From assembly GCF_007673095.1 (NCBI RefSeq), contig NZ_VDYZ01000002.1, positions 248,001 to 312,000 on the forward strand: a DNA stretch of 64,000 nt, in the 5' to 3' direction. Origin of the DNA: Corynebacterium glyciniphilum AJ 3170 (GTDB lineage Bacteria > Actinomycetota > Actinomycetes > Mycobacteriales > Mycobacteriaceae). Below the pieces are notes generated by a model. It did not search any database, had not been told where the DNA came from, and saw only the letters and a list, made by a program, of their open reading frames with translations. The position numbers were made by a program, and so were the translations under genes. Of this stretch, positions 8,486 to 17,448 are shown piece by piece. The first letter of the stretch is position 1; each line of letters starts with the position of its first letter.

Positions 8486-9187
8486 CTACTGCGGGAGCTT
8501 TTCCTTCCGCGGCGGGACCATACCGTGCTCCATCCCCCACCGGACCGCCTGCGACCGCCGCTCCACGCCCATCTTCCGGTAGGCGGAACGGATGCACGAC
8601 TTCAGTGAGTTGATGGTGATGTAGCTGCGCGTGGCGATCTCGGCGTTCGTGAGACCGCGGGTGATCAGCGCGACGATCTCCGCTTCCCTGGCGGTCAGCC
8701 CCTCTGCCTGGCCGGGCCAGGCCCCCCGGGCGAGCGCGGGGTCAGCCGTCGTCGGGCCGGAGACACCCACAGCGCCTGCCGGGTCCACGATCTCTGCGGT
8801 GTCGGAGACCAGCACCTCCCCCGCACCGATCGCCTCAAGGCACTCCACCAGCACACCGGCGCCCATGGACTTGTCGATGTACCCCCGGCACCCCTTGTTC
8901 AGGGCGGTCTGGATCAGGTCCGCCTGCATGTTCCAGCTGTAGATCACCACGTGACCCGCCTCCGGATCGCGGAGGACCTCGTCGATCTCGCTGCCGTCGG
9001 CCTGAGTCAGCCCGAACGTGTCATAGAGAGTCAGGTCCACCGCACGGTCACCGGTGGTGCCGACGTCCGTCTCGACGATGCGGATCCTGTCCTGGTAGGG
9101 CATGAGCATCGTCCTGAGCCCCGCGACCACGACCTCGTAGTCGTTGAGCAGACGGAGCCGGTAGGGAGGCGAAGAAGGTGTAGACAC
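8486..9187 (-). CDS. LuxR/NarL-type response regulator, orphan
   Basis: 233 residues. The N-terminal 125 resemble a receiver domain (LRLLNDYEVVVAGLRTML, and VDLTLYDTFG carrying the likely phospho-acceptor aspartate), but the acidic pocket after the first strand is reduced to ND. The C-terminal LuxR helix-turn-helix starts at GLTAREAEIVALITRGLTN and ends near WGMEHG. No histidine kinase lies nearby, and the partly degenerate pocket suggests it may work without phosphorylation. The start GTG 9187 is set by TAGACT 7 nt upstream. It faces the CsbD/GlsB pair across a terminator; whether it controls them cannot be told. Confidence 0.85.
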   Translation of the reverse strand: MSTPSSPPYRLRLLNDYEVVVAGLRTMLMPYQDRIRIVETDVGTTGDRAVDLTLYDTFGLTQADGSEIDEVLRDPEAGHVVIYSWNMQADLIQTALNKGCRGYIDKSMGAGVLVECLEAIGAGEVLVSDTAEIVDPAGAVGVSGPTTADPALARGAWPGQAEGLTAREAEIVALITRGLTNAEIATRSYITINSLKSCIRSAYRKMGVERRSQAVRWGMEHGMVPPRKEKLPQ

Positions 9188-9194
9188 GCCACTG

Positions 9195-9200
9195 AGTCTA
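9195..9200 (-). promoter_or_regulatory. -10 box (TAGACT), leaderless start of LuxR-type gene
   Basis: TAGACT on the minus strand ends 7 nt before the GTG at 9187; no ribosome binding site is present. Confidence 0.55.
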
Positions 9201-9268
9201 CTGTGTCTGCTGTGTCCGCTGCGTCCGCCTGTCGTTCTCCCCTACCATCGGGAAAGTCGCGCGGAGCC

Positions 9269-10126
9269 TCAGAACTCCTCGTATGTTGCAGGGTCCTGCC
9301 CCTTCAGACGACCGTCGGGCGTGCCCAGCGAGGTGATCGCCTCGACTTCATCCGCGGTGAGGTCCAGTGTCAGGGAATCCAGGTTCTCCTGCTGCCTCTC
9401 CCGGCTCGACGCCTTCGGGATAGCGAGCGACCCGACCGCACGGTGCCACGCCAGGACCACCTGGCCTGCGGTGGCGTCATGCGCCCGCGCAGCGTCGCGC
9501 ACCGGCGCGCTGTCCAGGGCCGCTCCACGCCCGAGAGGACTCCAACCTTCGGTGATGATGCCGCGCGAGGTATTCCACTCCAGTGCTCCGACCTGTGGGA
9601 ACGCGGGATGGAGCTCAATCTGGTTGACGTCCGGCAGTTCACCGGTCTCCTTCTCCAGGACCTCCAGGTGCTCGGGAAGGAAGTTGCACACGCCGATGTG
9701 CTTGACCAGCCCGCGTTCACGCGCCTCGATCAGCGCCTTCCACGCCTCAACATAGTGGCCCTGTTTCGGGTTGGGCCAGTGAATCAGGTACAGGTCGATC
9801 GGGCCGATACCGGAACGGTAGTAGGACTCCTCCACCGTGGCGAGGGCCGCCGACCTCTCGTGGTACCTGCCGGGGAGCTTGCTGGTGTAGATGATCTCCT
9901 CACGGGACGCGTGCCCGCGGTCGACCGCTGCACGGATGCCCGCCCCCACGGTGCCCTCATTCTCGTAGTTGTAGGCCGAGTCGATGAGCCGGTACCCGAG
10001 CTCAACCGCCCCGGCGACGGCCTCGCTGCCGTCGGTCCCCCGTAACTTGTAGGTCCCGAAACCGAGCGCGGGAAGCTCCAGGGACGTTTCCGGTGACGTC
10101 GGTGTGGATGATGCTGTATGCGACAT
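9269..10126 (-). CDS. Aldo/keto reductase (2,5-diketogluconate reductase type)
   Basis: NADPH-dependent aldo/keto reductase of 285 residues, the usual family length. The catalytic tetrad is complete: Asp49 and Tyr54 in LIDSAYNYENE, Lys83 in TSKLPG and His116 in LIHWPNP. The cofactor segment IPKASSRERQQENLD is near the C-terminus. The start ATG 10126 is 7 nt after TATCAT on the minus strand. It is transcribed alone, divergent from the Mrp operon. The substrate cannot be assigned; the family reduces a wide range of aldehydes and keto sugars. Confidence 0.92.
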   Translation of the reverse strand: MSHTASSTPTSPETSLELPALGFGTYKLRGTDGSEAVAGAVELGYRLIDSAYNYENEGTVGAGIRAAVDRGHASREEIIYTSKLPGRYHERSAALATVEESYYRSGIGPIDLYLIHWPNPKQGHYVEAWKALIEARERGLVKHIGVCNFLPEHLEVLEKETGELPDVNQIELHPAFPQVGALEWNTSRGIITEGWSPLGRGAALDSAPVRDAARAHDATAGQVVLAWHRAVGSLAIPKASSRERQQENLDSLTLDLTADEVEAITSLGTPDGRLKGQDPATYEEF

Positions 10127-10133
10127 CCTCCCG

Positions 10134-10139
10134 ATGATA
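10134..10139 (-). promoter_or_regulatory. -10 box (TATCAT), leaderless start of aldo/keto reductase
   Basis: TATCAT lies 7 nt before the ATG at 10126. GGGAGG directly abuts the ATG, too close to work as a Shine-Dalgarno sequence, which supports a leaderless transcript. Confidence 0.5.
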
Positions 10140-10304
10140 ACAACCCTCCCTGGCTGCCACTACTGCAAAGTCCCGCCGGAACCTGTGTGCGACACGCCTG
10201 ATAAACTGGCTCCGTCGCATGAGGGTTACCGGGGTCCAGGCCGGATCCGCAGGAGCCACGGGGCGGCTGCCGAGTCAGAACAACTGTGAGGTGTTGATGA
10301 GACC

Positions 10305-13300
10305 GTGACCTTGATCGTCGTTCCTGTGGTGCTTGCCATAGCTCTCGCACTGACCCCGGTCCTGGTCAAGGCTCTCGACCGTAACGCCGGTTGGCCGTTG
10401 GCCGCGGTGTTCCTCGGGGTGGCCGCCTACGTCCTGTCCCACGCCGGGGACATCATCGACGGGGAGGACGCGGTCTTCTCCGCCACCTGGGTGGAAGGCA
10501 TCGTCCCCGGTGCCAGCGGAGACGGAGCCAACCTCGACTTCGCCCTGCGCATGGACTCCCTGGGGATGTTCTTCACGCTGCTTGCCCTGTTGATCGGTTC
10601 AGCGGTCTTCGCCTACTCCGCGCGGTATCTCCACCGCGGGGAGCACATCATGAATTTCTACGTCCTGATGACCGGGTTCATGCTCTCGGTGGTGCTGCTG
10701 TTCCTCGCCGACGATGTCTCAGTCCTGTTCATCGGGTGGGAACTCGTCTCCCTGGCCTCCTTCTTCCTCATCGCCCGCGCCGGGCACACCGGCGAGCCCG
10801 GTGCCGTCCGGACGCTCATCCTGACCTTCACCGGCGGTCTGAGCCTCCTGGTCGCCCTGGGCATCTCCGTCGTGGCCACGGGCACGACGAGCATCTCCGG
10901 GATCATCGCCAGCGATGTCTGGGGCCAGAACGCCTCACTCACCACCATCGTCGCGGTCCTGGTGGCTCTCGCCGGATTCTCCAAGGCCGCGCAGCTGCCG
11001 TTCCACGTCTGGTTGCCCGAGGCCATGGCCGCGGCGACCCCGGTCTCGGCGTTCCTGCACGCCGCTGCCGTGGTCAAGGCCGGCATCTACCTCCTGCTCC
11101 GGTTCTCCGGAATCTTCTCGGACGTGCTGGTCTGGAACCTGATGCTGATCATCGCCGGCATGGCGACGGCAGTGATGGCCGCCGTCTTCGCGTACCAGCA
11201 GACCGATCTCAAGCGCCTCACCGCCTACTCCACGGTGTCGCAGCTCGGCTGGATCGTGGCCACCATCGGAATCGGAACGCCCTACGCCCTCGCTGCCGCA
11301 GTCGTCCACACCGCTGCCCACGCGATGTTCAAGTCCTCACTGTTCATGGTCATCGGTGTCGTCGACCACCAGAACGGCTCCCGTGACATCCGCGAACTCG
11401 GTTCGATCTGGCGCCGGATGCCCGCGACCTTCACCGCCGCGGCCATTGCCGCGGCAAGTATGGCGGGCATCCCCCCGACCCTCGGTTTCGTGTCGAAGGA
11501 GGGCATGCTCGAGTCCTTCACCGAGTCCCCGCTTGTGCCGTCCTGGGAGATCGTCCTGCTCATCGCGGCCGGCATCGGTGCCGTGGCGACGTTCATGTAC
11601 TCCGCGAAGTACCTGATCGGGGCCTTCATCGATTCCGGGTCCGCCGTGGACACCGCCGACGTGGTCCCGGTCGACGAGGTCAAGGAGGCTCCCGTCTCCT
11701 TCTGGCTCCCCGCAGCCATCCCCGGCGTCCTCTCCCTTCCGGTCGTGCTTTTCCTCACGACGATGGACTCCCCGCTGGATTCGGTCGTCGGCTCAATCGG
11801 TGCTGGTGAGTCCCACTCACACCTGGCGTTGTGGCACGGTTTCGGGATCCCGCTGTACATCACGATCGCGGTCATCGTCCTCGGTGTCGTTCTCGTGGCT
11901 CTGCGCCACCGTGCCTACACCGACTGGATGGAGGACCACCGGCTGTTCCCTGTCACCGGCAACGAACTCATCGCCTTCACCCTGCGCATGGCCAGCAGGT
12001 GGGGCCGTCTCGTCAGCCGCCTCGGGAATACGCTCAGCCCGAACGCACACCTGCTGTGGATCTTCGTGATGATCCTGGTGCTCACCGTCGCCGCCTTCTT
12101 CGGCCCCGGTGGCCTCGAGCATCTCGGCGAGCTGCCCCCACGTGTCGACGGCATCGACAACCTCACCGACATGGCCGGACTCCTCATCATGTTCCTCGTG
12201 ACCATGGCGATCATCTCCACACGGTCCAGGATGGGTTCCGTCGTCCTGGTCGGTGTGGCCGGCGCAGGCGTCTCCTGGATCATGCTGACCCTCGGTGCAC
12301 CGGACGTGGCGATGACCAACCTCATGGTCGAGTTCATCGTGACCGTGTTCCTCATGCTGGTCGTGCGACACCAGCCGCGGCTCTACCTCAGGGAGGGCGA
12401 GAACCGCACGAAGTTCGCTGTCACCCTTGCCGCCATCGTCGGCCTCGTGGTCTTCGTCGGGGTCTGGCTGCTCATCGGGCGCCACGACCGCCCCGAGCTC
12501 GCCATGTGGTACATCAATGAATCACCGGAGGTCTCCGGTGCCAACAACACCGTGGCAGCAATCCTGGTGGAGTTCCGTGCACTGGATACGCTCGGTGAGC
12601 TGTCCGTCCTCGGTATGGCGGGAATCGTCATCGCCGCGATCGTCTCGTCGGTGCCGAAGTCCCCGGTGCCGGGATACGGCCCCGGTTCCACGGCAGAACT
12701 CTTCCGGAAAGAAGGGTCCACCAAGTTCCCGGACGTCCACAAGATCCCGGAGCTGGCTCCGTTCTACTCGAAGTACCTGCGCAGCACACACCTCAACTCG
12801 ATCCTGGGACGTCAGGTCGTGTGGCCTTTCCTCGCTGTGCTCGTCGTCTACTCCGCGGTCACCCTCTACCGCGGTCACCAGGCACCCGGTGGCGGCTTCC
12901 TCGCTGCCCTGATGCTCGCCCTCGGGCTGGTGTTCTGGTACCTCGTCCAGCCGAATGCGAAGCGCATCGGAGGCGCGGACCTGGGTTACCAGTTCGTCGG
13001 CGGAGGTATCATCCTGGCGTTGCTCACCGGCCTCGTCGGTTTCTTCGAGGGCAGCTTCCTCGCCCCGATCCACTTCTACATCGGGTCCGAGCACTTCAGT
13101 TCCTCACTCTTCTTCGACGGCGGTGTCTACCTCGCTGTGATCGGCATCGTCACCATCGTGCTCAACTCCCTGGGCGGCAGGGACCGCCCCGGAGCACAGG
13201 CCGGTAAACCGTCCAAGGCGAGCCCTGTCGAGTCGTCGAAACCGATGGCAGAGCGTCCCGAACTCCAGGCGATTTCAGGATCGAAGGTCGCAGTCACCGC

Positions 13301-13427
13301 GGGAGGATCCGCCGTGCCCTTGAACCCCTCGGCAGTCGCCGAGGAGCAACGGAGAACACAGCAGGAACACAACGAAAACGGTCAACCGGCCGACGAGAAC
13401 AACGGGAAGGACGGTGACAACCGATGA
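10305..13427 (+). CDS. mrpA: Mrp Na+/H+ antiporter subunit A, fused to subunit B
   Basis: 1040-residue multi-pass membrane protein. The first part is the NuoL-like MrpA antiporter core, with PFHVWLPEAMAAATPVSAFLHAA near 230-250 and the conserved glutamate in SVLFIGWELVSLASFF. After about residue 830 (QVVWPFLAVLVVYSAVTLYR onward) comes a full MnhB/MrpB domain, followed by a hydrophilic tail of about 80 residues. The A-B fusion is known in actinobacteria and explains the absence of a separate mrpB. GTG 10305 is preceded by GTGAGGTG at a rather long distance. TAAACT at 10202-10207 is a candidate -10, giving a leader of roughly 90 nt. First gene of the mrpA-C-D-E-F-G operon for Na+ and pH homeostasis. 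Confidence 0.95.
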   Translation: MTLIVVPVVLAIALALTPVLVKALDRNAGWPLAAVFLGVAAYVLSHAGDIIDGEDAVFSATWVEGIVPGASGDGANLDFALRMDSLGMFFTLLALLIGSAVFAYSARYLHRGEHIMNFYVLMTGFMLSVVLLFLADDVSVLFIGWELVSLASFFLIARAGHTGEPGAVRTLILTFTGGLSLLVALGISVVATGTTSISGIIASDVWGQNASLTTIVAVLVALAGFSKAAQLPFHVWLPEAMAAATPVSAFLHAAAVVKAGIYLLLRFSGIFSDVLVWNLMLIIAGMATAVMAAVFAYQQTDLKRLTAYSTVSQLGWIVATIGIGTPYALAAAVVHTAAHAMFKSSLFMVIGVVDHQNGSRDIRELGSIWRRMPATFTAAAIAAASMAGIPPTLGFVSKEGMLESFTESPLVPSWEIVLLIAAGIGAVATFMYSAKYLIGAFIDSGSAVDTADVVPVDEVKEAPVSFWLPAAIPGVLSLPVVLFLTTMDSPLDSVVGSIGAGESHSHLALWHGFGIPLYITIAVIVLGVVLVALRHRAYTDWMEDHRLFPVTGNELIAFTLRMASRWGRLVSRLGNTLSPNAHLLWIFVMILVLTVAAFFGPGGLEHLGELPPRVDGIDNLTDMAGLLIMFLVTMAIISTRSRMGSVVLVGVAGAGVSWIMLTLGAPDVAMTNLMVEFIVTVFLMLVVRHQPRLYLREGENRTKFAVTLAAIVGLVVFVGVWLLIGRHDRPELAMWYINESPEVSGANNTVAAILVEFRALDTLGELSVLGMAGIVIAAIVSSVPKSPVPGYGPGSTAELFRKEGSTKFPDVHKIPELAPFYSKYLRSTHLNSILGRQVVWPFLAVLVVYSAVTLYRGHQAPGGGFLAALMLALGLVFWYLVQPNAKRIGGADLGYQFVGGGIILALLTGLVGFFEGSFLAPIHFYIGSEHFSSSLFFDGGVYLAVIGIVTIVLNSLGGRDRPGAQAGKPSKASPVESSKPMAERPELQAISGSKVAVTAGGSAVPLNPSAVAEEQRRTQQEHNENGQPADENNGKDGDNR

Positions 13428-13852
13428 TCATCGCGGCAATCATCGCCCTCCTCGTCGCAGCGGGTGTCTACATGGTGATGCAACGCGGAATGGTCCGCGT
13501 CATCATCGGTGCCACGCTGATGAGCCACGGAGTCAACCTGCTTCTCCTCGCGGCAGGTATCGGGGCCTGGCGTTCTGATCCTCTCGCAGACAAGACGCTG
13601 CCTGCAGAGTCCGCTGATCCTCTCCCCCAGGCCTTTGTGCTGACCGCCATCGTCATCTCGATGGCGACCACAGCCGTCCTGCTCGCTCTCGCCGCCCTCG
13701 GCCGCGACGACGACACCCGCTCCGGTGAGGATGTCCAGCGTGCCCGCCGTGAATTCCGCTCACTGGACACGGTGGGGCGGCGCTCGGCCCACCGGATCGA
13801 CGAAGACTCAGCCCAGGCGCAGCGCCGCCGCGACCGAGAGGTGGACTACTGA
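13424..13852 (+). CDS. mrpC: Mrp antiporter subunit C (NuoK-like)
   Basis: 142 residues with three membrane helices; the NuoK-like core includes VIIGATLMSHGVNLLLLAAG and ALPQAFVLTAIVISMATTAV-like sequence. The C-terminal 40 residues are charged and soluble. ATG 13424 overlaps the mrpA stop by 4 nt and the gene overlaps mrpD by one base, so the three are translationally coupled. Confidence 0.94.
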   Translation: MIIAAIIALLVAAGVYMVMQRGMVRVIIGATLMSHGVNLLLLAAGIGAWRSDPLADKTLPAESADPLPQAFVLTAIVISMATTAVLLALAALGRDDDTRSGEDVQRARREFRSLDTVGRRSAHRIDEDSAQAQRRRDREVDY

Positions 13853-15513
13853 TGAACCCCGAGACCCTCGGACCGCTTCTCGCCCTGTTCGTCGTTGTCC
13901 CCCTGATGGCGTCCGGCATCGCCGCGATCCTCCCCTGGAGCTTCCCTCGCCGTGCCCTCGGCCTCCTCGTTCCCGCGGCAGGTGTCGTCGGCGGCGTACT
14001 CCTGCTGACCCAGGTGTCCGGCGGCGGGGAGACCACCGTCGTCGCGGACAATATCGGCTCCTTCGTCGGCGGTGTCTCGATTCCCCTGGCCGCCGACACA
14101 CTCTCGGCCGTGATGATCGTGGCCACCTCCGTCGTCGCCGTCACCGCGAACTGGTTCGCCGAGGTCGTCGGAGAATCCCGGGCCCGGTTCTATCCGGCGA
14201 TGACACTCATGCTCCTGTCCGGAGTCTGGGGCGCGTTCCTCACCGCCGACCTGTTCAATCTCTTCGTCTTCATCGAAGTCATGCTGATGCCGTCCTTCGG
14301 GCTGCTGGCCATGACCGGCACATGGGCGCGACTCGCCGCAGGACGGACATTCGTCCTGGTCAACCTGATCACCTCACTGACTCTGCTCTCCGGCGTCGCC
14401 CTCGTCTACGCCGTCGTGGGCACCACGAACATGGCCGCTCTCGCGGGGGCTGCCGGGGAGCGTGGTGCCGGCGGTTTCGGCGACGGTGTCTTCGGCACCC
14501 AGTGGCAGCTGTGGCTCGCACTTGGCATCGTACTGATCGCGCTGGCAGTCAAAGCCGGTGCCGCACCGGTGCACACCTGGCTCCCCCGCTCCTACGGGTC
14601 CACGTCACCCTCGGTAATGGCGCTCTTCTCCGGCCTGCACACCAAGGTCGGCGTCTACGCCATCCTGCGGGTCTACATGACCATCTTCGAAGGCGACCAG
14701 CGGTGGGCCCTGCCGATCCTGGTGTTCGCCGTGATCGGCATGATGATCGGTGGTTTCGCCGCACTCGGCGAGACCACGCTGCGGGGCGTGGTCTCCTACC
14801 AGATGGTCAACGGCATCCCGTTCATCCTCGTAGCCCTGGCCTTCCTCGGCGGCAGTGCCGAACTGATGTTGTCCGCCGCGATCTTCTACATGCTCCACCA
14901 CATGATCACCGCGGGCGCGATGATCATGGCCTCCGGCGCCATCGAGGAGACCTACGGTACCGGTCGGCTCCGACGACTGTCCGGTCTGATGCGTCGGGAC
15001 CCGATGATCTCCGTCGTCTTCGCTGCGGCGGCCATGTCGTTGATCGGGTTCCCACCGTTCTCCGGCCTCTGGGGCAAACTCATGCTGATCTTCGCCATGG
15101 TGCGCGACTCCGGGCCCACGGTCTGGGTCGGAGTAGGAGCAGTCATCGTAGCGTCCATCGGTGCACTGCTGAGCATGCTGCACGTCTGGCGGAAATGCTT
15201 CTGGGGCAAGCCGATGGACAGACAGGACATGGACCCCAGTCTCGCCGTCAGCGTGCGGCTCACGCTCCCGAGCGCGACGATGATGGTGATCAGCGTGGGC
15301 ATGTTCCTGTTCATCGGGGTACTCACCCAGGTCACCGGGGACGCTGCTGCATCCCTGACCGACACCACGGACTACGTCCACTCGGTGATCGGTGACCCGG
15401 ATGAGGCCGTGGGTGTCGTGCTCCCCTCCGAGGAGTACGGGCTGGCGCACACAGATTCCGGATCAACCACCGCTGCACCTGATGCGGCGACCGCCACGGA
15501 AGGAGCGCGGTGA
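13852..15513 (+). CDS. mrpD: Mrp antiporter subunit D (NuoM/N-like)
   Basis: 553-residue membrane protein of about 14 helices, paralogous to the MrpA core. Typical signatures are the conserved glutamate in FVFIEVMLMPSF near residue 140 and KAGAAPVHTWLPRSYG near 235, which form the proton path in complex I-like antiporters. The C-terminal 60 residues are soluble. It overlaps mrpC by one base and runs into mrpE. Confidence 0.95.
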   Translation: MNPETLGPLLALFVVVPLMASGIAAILPWSFPRRALGLLVPAAGVVGGVLLLTQVSGGGETTVVADNIGSFVGGVSIPLAADTLSAVMIVATSVVAVTANWFAEVVGESRARFYPAMTLMLLSGVWGAFLTADLFNLFVFIEVMLMPSFGLLAMTGTWARLAAGRTFVLVNLITSLTLLSGVALVYAVVGTTNMAALAGAAGERGAGGFGDGVFGTQWQLWLALGIVLIALAVKAGAAPVHTWLPRSYGSTSPSVMALFSGLHTKVGVYAILRVYMTIFEGDQRWALPILVFAVIGMMIGGFAALGETTLRGVVSYQMVNGIPFILVALAFLGGSAELMLSAAIFYMLHHMITAGAMIMASGAIEETYGTGRLRRLSGLMRRDPMISVVFAAAAMSLIGFPPFSGLWGKLMLIFAMVRDSGPTVWVGVGAVIVASIGALLSMLHVWRKCFWGKPMDRQDMDPSLAVSVRLTLPSATMMVISVGMFLFIGVLTQVTGDAAASLTDTTDYVHSVIGDPDEAVGVVLPSEEYGLAHTDSGSTTAAPDAATATEGAR

Positions 15514-16652
15514 TGGGGCTAAAGAATGTTCTCCACCAGATCGGTCACGGGACCTCCTACTCAGTCTGGCTGATCGGCCAGATCGTCAAAGAGTCCACGA
15601 TCATGGCCTACGACACCTTCACCACCGGACGCCATATCGCACCGGTGATGATCTACTACCCGCTGCGACTGACCCGGGAACGGGACATCGCGGTGTTCAT
15701 CGCCTCCATCACGATGACTCCGGGCACCCTCTCCCTCGGGGTGACCGGCCCCAAGGAGGTCGACGAGGATGCCGCGGCCGGCAAGCGGAACCTCAACGAC
15801 GCAGGTTCCGTCGCAACATCGGAATTCCGGACCCACGGACTCACCAGGGTGCAGCGCTTCCTCGCGGTCCACGCCATGTACGGTGCCGACCCGCAGGAAC
15901 TGCTGCACTCCCTGGCGGTCATGGAGGCGAAGATCTCCCCGTCGGTGCGCAAACGCAAGATCGAGTTCGACGTGGAGCACCTGGTGGAGCGAGGCGTCCC
16001 CGGACCCCGTGGCTACCGCGGCAACCGGGGTGGTCGTGCCAGCGAGGACGGTGTCTTCGACATCGAGAAGGTTGACTCGACCCCGCACGCCGCCGCTTTC
16101 GTCGCCGCGATCATGCGGCAGGACGACAATCTCGATGAGAAGGACCTCGACGGCCTCTCCCGCGAGCAACGGGAGAAGATCGCCAAGACCCACGCCCGCA
16201 AAGCAGCGGAGGAGAAACGGCGCAGGATCGAGGAGGAGGAGAAACGGCGGCGCCGGAAACTCGAGGAAGAGCTCAGTCCCCCCGACCTCGACCTCGATGA
16301 CGAGGATCTCGACGCCGAAGACTCCGAAGAGGGTATCGACCCTGCCCGTGTGGCCCCGTCCCAGGACGGCGGTATTTCCGCCCTGTCCGACACGGAGGAG
16401 CCGACCCCCACGACCGGCGGCGCCAAGGCGTCCCGGAGCGGACGACGCACCTCCCCGATCGCTTCCCTGGTCAACGCACTCGAAGTCCGCTCCCGCCTGC
16501 CGCAACCCGATCTGGATCTCAGCGGACGTCGGGGGCTTCCGGGCACACCGTTGTCGCGTCTGAGAGGCCGGCACGGGACTCCTCGAACTGACCCTGCACC
16601 GGGAGAGACACCACAGGCCGAGAACGACACGAGAGAGGATGAGTCGAAGTGA
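15513..16652 (+). CDS. mrpE: Mrp antiporter subunit E with long charged C-terminal extension
   Basis: The first 150 residues are a normal MrpE: short membrane segments, YYPLRLTRERDIAVFIASIT, and TPGTLSLGVTG. The protein then continues for about 225 more residues, where MrpE of most bacteria ends near 160-170. The tail has a Lys/Arg/Glu-rich helix (about 205-255, with EEKRRRIEEEEKRRRRKLEE), an acidic run rich in D and E, then a proline/serine-rich end. ATG 15513 is preferred over GTG 15510 because AGGAG lies 7 nt upstream of it. The tail is in frame and intact, and mrpF overlaps its stop, so it is not an assembly fusion. Its role is unknown; a cytoplasmic docking or regulatory part is possible. 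Confidence 0.9.
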   Translation: MGLKNVLHQIGHGTSYSVWLIGQIVKESTIMAYDTFTTGRHIAPVMIYYPLRLTRERDIAVFIASITMTPGTLSLGVTGPKEVDEDAAAGKRNLNDAGSVATSEFRTHGLTRVQRFLAVHAMYGADPQELLHSLAVMEAKISPSVRKRKIEFDVEHLVERGVPGPRGYRGNRGGRASEDGVFDIEKVDSTPHAAAFVAAIMRQDDNLDEKDLDGLSREQREKIAKTHARKAAEEKRRRIEEEEKRRRRKLEEELSPPDLDLDDEDLDAEDSEEGIDPARVAPSQDGGISALSDTEEPTPTTGGAKASRSGRRTSPIASLVNALEVRSRLPQPDLDLSGRRGLPGTPLSRLRGRHGTPRTDPAPGETPQAENDTREDESK

Positions 16653-16927
16653 CCCCCACACAATTCCTGTGGATCTTCGCCGGGATAGCCGCGGTGATCA
16701 TCGCGGCTGCCATGGCGCTGGTCCTGTGGCGGGCGGTGTCGACCCGCAACGACGCCCGTCGTGCCGTCCTGGCCGACATGGTGTTCCTCACGATCATCGC
16801 CGGGTTCCTGGTGTACTGCCTGTTCTACAGTTCGTCCATCACCTATGACGTCGTGCTTCTCGCCGGTCTCGGCGGCGCGATCAGTACCATGGCCTTCGCC
16901 CGGATCATCACCCGGGGACGGAGATAG
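16649..16927 (+). CDS. mrpF: Mrp antiporter subunit F
   Basis: 92 residues with three membrane helices and the family pattern WRAVSTRNDARRAVLADMVF between helices 1 and 2. GTG 16649 overlaps the mrpE stop. Size and position before mrpG are standard. Confidence 0.93.
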   Translation: MTPTQFLWIFAGIAAVIIAAAMALVLWRAVSTRNDARRAVLADMVFLTIIAGFLVYCLFYSSSITYDVVLLAGLGGAISTMAFARIITRGRR

Positions 16928-16935
16928 GAGAAACG

Positions 16936-17358
16936 ATGCTTACACAGACACACTCCACCGTGCACCTTCTCGCGGCCGAAGGAAGCGTCGTCCAGAAAAC
17001 CAGCGACATCGGATGGATTCCGGCCATCATCGTCAGCATCCTGGCCGTTGTCGGTGCCCTCTACGTCCTCGTCTCCGCTGTCGCCATGTACCTGGCTCCT
17101 GACGCCCTGAGTCAAGTCAACATGCTCGGCCCCGCCCTCGGTATGGGCCTTCCGTTGCTCGTCGCCGCTGACTTCGTGAACTCCTGGGCGACAGAAGGAT
17201 TCGTGGTCGGCTACCTGGTCCGCGGCATTGTCGCCATCCTGGCGCTGCTCGTGGTCCAGGCGGTGGGCTCCTATGTGATGGGACGTGCGCTGCACGCCAC
17301 CCTCTGGGACCACACCGTGCCCTTGTCCGGTGGTGAACGCGCCAAAGAAACGAACTAG
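16936..17358 (+). CDS. mrpG: Mrp antiporter subunit G
   Basis: 140 residues with three membrane helices (about 25-50, 60-85 and 92-115) and the MrpG-type segment PDALSQVNMLGPALGMGLPL. The start ATG 16936 follows AGGAGAAACG. It is the last gene of the Mrp operon, with a hairpin 30 nt after its stop. Confidence 0.92.
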   Translation: MLTQTHSTVHLLAAEGSVVQKTSDIGWIPAIIVSILAVVGALYVLVSAVAMYLAPDALSQVNMLGPALGMGLPLLVAADFVNSWATEGFVVGYLVRGIVAILALLVVQAVGSYVMGRALHATLWDHTVPLSGGERAKETN

Positions 17359-17385
17359 GAACGGCCCCCGGCAGTGACATGAAGT

Positions 17386-17428
17386 ACCCCCGGCAGAAGA
17401 ATCGTGGTGATCTCTCCGCCGGGGGTTC
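17386..17428. terminator. Hairpin between mrpG and convergent esterase gene
   Basis: ACCCCCGGC at 17386-17394 pairs with GCCGGGGGT at 17418-17426 around a 23-nt loop. A second copy of CCCCCGGC just upstream (from 17365) could form a competing stem. There is no strong T-run, so this is a probable bidirectional terminator. Confidence 0.6.
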
Positions 17429-17448
17429 TGTCATGCAGGAGCCTGGAC

